Shown here: positions 6,313 through 8,689 of the stretch, one piece after another
Position numbering within the stretch: the stretch's first letter is position 1
Layout of the letters: every line of letters begins with the position of its first letter
DNA from: Paracoccaceae bacterium
GTDB lineage: Bacteria > Pseudomonadota > Alphaproteobacteria > Rhodobacterales > Rhodobacteraceae
DNA length: 8,689 nt
Assembly (NCBI GenBank): GCA_007128995.1
Contig: SKWJ01000050.1
Location: 1-8,689, forward strand
Direction of reading: 5' to 3'
Notes under the pieces: generated by a model
The model's database searches: none
The model's input: only the letters and a program-made list of their open reading frames with translations
Told to the model about the DNA's origin: nothing
Position numbers and translations under genes: made by a program

Positions 6313-8509
6313 AGAAAGTAAATTACGCTTCAAGCCTAAAGCTCGGATAATTCGGACCATTGGGGACCAGTTAATCAGCGGCCCCGAGGCTGCGGTTATC
6401 GAGCTTGTCAAGAATGCCTACGATGCAGACGCAAACTTCGTGGAGATCAAATTTTCTCCGCCGCTCCTGACGGGTAAGGGACGAATATCCATAACCGACG
6501 ACGGCCATGGGATGTCACTTGATGATATCCAGTTGAAGTGGATGGAGCCCGCGACCGCTTCAAAGGTGAAAGATCGCAGATCGCCTTCAAAGAAGCGAAA
6601 AATGATGGGGTCCAAAGGGATCGGTCGTTTCGCAGCCGCAAAACTTGGTAGAAAAATGGCTCTGACTTCCACAGTCACGTCTGACGACGGAAATGTTGCC
6701 GTTCTGATACCAGAGCTCGACTGGAGCGTCTTCAGTGATGATGTCTATTTGTCTGACATCGCGATCGATTATCTGGTTCAAACTGTCGAAGAGCGAACGG
6801 GAACAACAATTGAAATCATTGAGTTGCATGAAGAATGGACAAAGGCAAGATTAGGCAAACTTTACAACGAGCTTAGAAGGTTGCTTTCGCCGTTTGCGAC
6901 ATCGCACGGTGAGAGTGACGACTTCTCTGTGTTCCTAGATCTTTCGGATTGTGATACAAAGTCGGCAGGTTTTGAGCCTGAGGAGATACTTGGCGGGGCG
7001 GAGACAGCAGTTCAATCTTCGGCTCCCTACAATGGGACTGGCCACCGCGTTCATCCGTTTCCGTTGCTTTCGACATGTGACTACGAGCTTGGCGGAACGC
7101 TCTCTCCAGACGGGGCCTTCGAAGGTTCCTTCACCATTCATCGTGCTGGACGGGGCGCTGAACCAGTCAGTGTTCCGGGAACAGGAATAAAGAAACATGA
7201 CAGCGCTGGGACAGTTGAAGTTCAACTCTACCTTTTTGACAGGGAAGCAGATGCCCTGAAGAGTAACATGAAAGCAGCTGGTCTTGGTGACATGAGCGCA
7301 ACGGACGCGCGTAGATTGCTAGATAGTATCTCGGGAGTTGCCATATACCGAGAAGGTTTCAGGGTACGGCCTTATGGGGACCCGGAAAACGATTGGTTGG
7401 CGCTTGATACCCGTCGTGTGCAAAACCCGTCTCTTCGTATCGGCCACAACCAAGTAGCCGGATATCTTAAAATCGAGGGAGAGCAGGACTCGCATCTTTT
7501 AGAACGAAGCAGTCGAGAAGGTTTCGAGGATAATGCCGCCTTCCAAAACCTTGCTAAGCTGGTCAAGCGATTGCTGGCCGAGATTGTTGAGCCAAAGCGT
7601 TTCGATTTCCGCGAGAAGGCTGGGATTGCTAGATCGCGATCAACATCCTTTGACGAACTCAAAGAACTCTCGGAGCTGAAACGCGTCAGGAAATTTCTCA
7701 ATCTGCTGGAACCTAAGGAACGGGAAGAAGCAGAGCGCATCATCGACAAGGAATCGCAGCGTCTATCTCTCCGAATTGATGCTATGCGAGAGAGGCAAAG
7801 AGTGCTGGAGGCACAATCTTCTCTAGGAGCAATCTTGGCAGAAGTACTTCACGAAGGTTCACCGGAAGCTACATTCATCAAAAAGAGCGCTGATCGAATG
7901 AGCATCATGCTCAAGACTTTTCTTAGCGGAGATGACAGCGGGAAGGGTACGGCAAGGAAGTACTTTTCTGAAAGGATTCCCCAACTGAAAGCGTCAGGCG
8001 ACAAGCTGGCTGAACTATTCCGAATACTGAGACCATTGGCTGGGGGCAAGCGACGACAACCTTCTCTCTTCTATCCAATACAAACGATCAGGGATGCTCT
8101 CGCACTATTTGAGGATCATAATGTTGACTTGACGATCGAAACTGATGCGCAGGGCATGGAATTTCTCGGGCACTCAGAAGATCTCTCTACTGCAATGATC
8201 AATATAGTTGGAAATGCAATACACTGGCTTGAAGCAACTGATATCCAAGAGCCGCGCATTCAGATCACACTTTCGAGTTCCGAAGATGGCGGGCATGTAT
8301 TCATAGAGGACAACGGGCCCGGCGTTCGTGAAGAGTTCATGGAACGTATCTTTGAAGTTGGATTCACGCTGAAAGATGGTGGCACGGGTCTTGGCTTGAA
8401 CATTGCGCGTGAGGCGTTGGCAAGATCGGGAGGTAAGCTCAAGTTCCACCCAGAACACGAGGGCGGAGCGATGTTTGAAATTGTATTTCCAGCGGGGCCA
8501 GAACATTGA
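6299..8509 (+). CDS. Double-GHKL ATPase / histidine-kinase-like protein, 736 aa
   Basis: Two ATP-binding GHKL modules lie in one chain. The N-terminal one is Hsp90/MutL/MORC-like: N box ELVKNAYDAD (35-44; Glu35, Asn39), DDGHGM (67-72) and glycine lid GSKGIGRFAA (104-113). A second-half segment with YREGFRVRPYG (350-360), NDWLALD and SSREGF (404-409) is typical of bacterial members and may hold the catalytic-loop fold. A charged helical stretch, about 455-515, probably a coiled coil, leads to LAEVLHEGSP (His518), reminiscent of a histidine-kinase H box, although Pro is at His+4 instead of the usual +5. The C-terminal module has N box IVGNAIHWLE (Asn639), G1 EDNGPG (670-675) and G2 GGTGLGL (694-700), the kinase signature. 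A response-regulator start overlaps its stop, which supports a kinase role. No membrane segment, so it is a cytosolic sensor. Autophosphorylation and any DNA role are inference. Confidence 0.9.
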   Translation: MPEFEESKLRFKPKARIIRTIGDQLISGPEAAVIELVKNAYDADANFVEIKFSPPLLTGKGRISITDDGHGMSLDDIQLKWMEPATASKVKDRRSPSKKRKMMGSKGIGRFAAAKLGRKMALTSTVTSDDGNVAVLIPELDWSVFSDDVYLSDIAIDYLVQTVEERTGTTIEIIELHEEWTKARLGKLYNELRRLLSPFATSHGESDDFSVFLDLSDCDTKSAGFEPEEILGGAETAVQSSAPYNGTGHRVHPFPLLSTCDYELGGTLSPDGAFEGSFTIHRAGRGAEPVSVPGTGIKKHDSAGTVEVQLYLFDREADALKSNMKAAGLGDMSATDARRLLDSISGVAIYREGFRVRPYGDPENDWLALDTRRVQNPSLRIGHNQVAGYLKIEGEQDSHLLERSSREGFEDNAAFQNLAKLVKRLLAEIVEPKRFDFREKAGIARSRSTSFDELKELSELKRVRKFLNLLEPKEREEAERIIDKESQRLSLRIDAMRERQRVLEAQSSLGAILAEVLHEGSPEATFIKKSADRMSIMLKTFLSGDDSGKGTARKYFSERIPQLKASGDKLAELFRILRPLAGGKRRQPSLFYPIQTIRDALALFEDHNVDLTIETDAQGMEFLGHSEDLSTAMINIVGNAIHWLEATDIQEPRIQITLSSSEDGGHVFIEDNGPGVREEFMERIFEVGFTLKDGGTGLGLNIAREALARSGGKLKFHPEHEGGAMFEIVFPAGPEH

Positions 8510-8589
8510 ACACTAAGACCATTCTCGTCGTTGAAGACGAAGATCGCATGATCACGCTCATGAAAGAAGCGCTAGTGTTCGCCACCTGA
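8506..8589 (+). pseudogene. Truncated response-regulator receiver domain, 27 codons
   Basis: A TTG at 8506 overlaps the GHKL stop as TTGA. The frame reads KTILVVEDEDRMITLMKEAL, the classic first strand, acidic pocket and start of helix 1 of a CheY-like receiver, then stops at 8587-8589. A complete receiver has about 120 residues, and the phosphoacceptor Asp (around residue 55) is missing, so the fragment cannot act as a receiver. The likely junction is after codon 23 (CTA, 8572-8574), where the reading turns into VFAT and stop. The rest of the gene may survive on the other side of an insertion, beyond the window. Confidence 0.75.
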
Positions 8590-8689
8590 CACAAGATTCC
8601 CAACAGCGTCAGGATGTGTCATACCCAGCGCATGAGACGCCCTGACATCTGCCTTTACCTTGGCCCCGCCGACCGTGCTGAGCTTGAAG
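8575..8689 (+). mobile_element. Left end of a probable IS630-type insertion sequence, cut by the window edge
   Basis: The receiver frame collapses directly after a TA dinucleotide (8573-8574), and IS630/Tc1-mariner elements insert at TA. A transposase-like frame follows about 40 bases later. Short inverted repeats TGACACA (8587-8593) and TGTGTCA (8615-8621) lie near the end and may be subterminal transposase-binding sequences. The exact boundary and the terminal inverted repeat cannot be proven without the other end. Confidence 0.45.
8614..8689 (+). CDS. N-terminus of a probable IS630-family transposase, runs off the right edge
   Basis: From the ATG at 8614, or the in-frame ATG at 8632, the frame reads to the window end: 25 codons in total, including MRRPDICLYLGPADRAELE. 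The pattern of RP, short hydrophobic strand, then D-R-x-E-L-E resembles what I know of IS630-family transposase N-termini, which precede the helix-turn-helix. Only 25 residues are visible, without any catalytic DDE residue, so the call depends on this similarity and on the broken gene just before it. Neither ATG has a strong Shine-Dalgarno. Confidence 0.45.
   Translation, partial: MCHTQRMRRPDICLYLGPADRAELE

Noticed and set aside
1..8689. CRISPR array, tRNA, rRNA or rho-independent terminator
   Set aside because: No regularly spaced repeats, no cloverleaf-like sequence and no GC-rich stem with a T-run were seen on reading the intergenic stretches.

Overview
The window looks like a bacterial accessory island devoted to DNA modification and probable phage defence. 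The host is most likely a proteobacterium, and an alphaproteobacterium is my best guess. That guess rests on GC-rich codon use in the left half, GTG/TTG starts and the style of the insertion-sequence fragment at the right edge; no rRNA, tRNA or housekeeping gene is present to confirm it.

Left block (1-4096, GC-rich, near 60% in a row counted by eye). An AIPR-family protein (abortive-infection/phage-resistance family) enters from beyond the left edge and ends at 2092. It converges on a C5-cytosine DNA methyltransferase (minus strand, 3610-2096); their stop codons are only 3 bases apart. Divergent from the methyltransferase, across a 57-base gap, lies vsr (3668-4096), the very-short-patch repair endonuclease that corrects T:G mismatches left by deamination of 5-methylcytosine. 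The 5' end of the methyltransferase gene carries three perfect palindromes within 67 bases, the longest 18 bp, which could be operator sites.

Middle (4097-4438). There is no convincing gene here.

Right block (4439-8589, lower GC, about 48% in a row counted by eye). A 575-aa protein of no family I can name carries a C-terminal D...QxK motif suggesting a PD-(D/E)XK nuclease fold. A possible 49-aa small ORF overlaps its stop codon and also the start of the next gene. Next comes a 736-aa protein with two GHKL ATPase domains: an N-terminal Hsp90/MutL/MORC-like module and a C-terminal histidine-kinase-like module preceded by a coiled coil and a histidine motif. Overlapping its stop by 4 bases is the start of a response-regulator receiver, which reads only 23 plausible residues before the sequence changes.

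Right edge (about 8575-8689). The receiver is broken after a TA dinucleotide, and a new reading frame begins that resembles the N-terminus of an IS630-type transposase.

Working model: the methyltransferase and Vsr form the modification/repair arm. The nuclease-like protein and double-GHKL kinase-like protein, once with a response regulator, form a candidate restriction or signalling arm. AIPR may be an added abortive-infection component. No canonical cognate restriction enzyme is visible, so the nuclease-like protein is the best candidate within this window. The link between the arms is inference from proximity.
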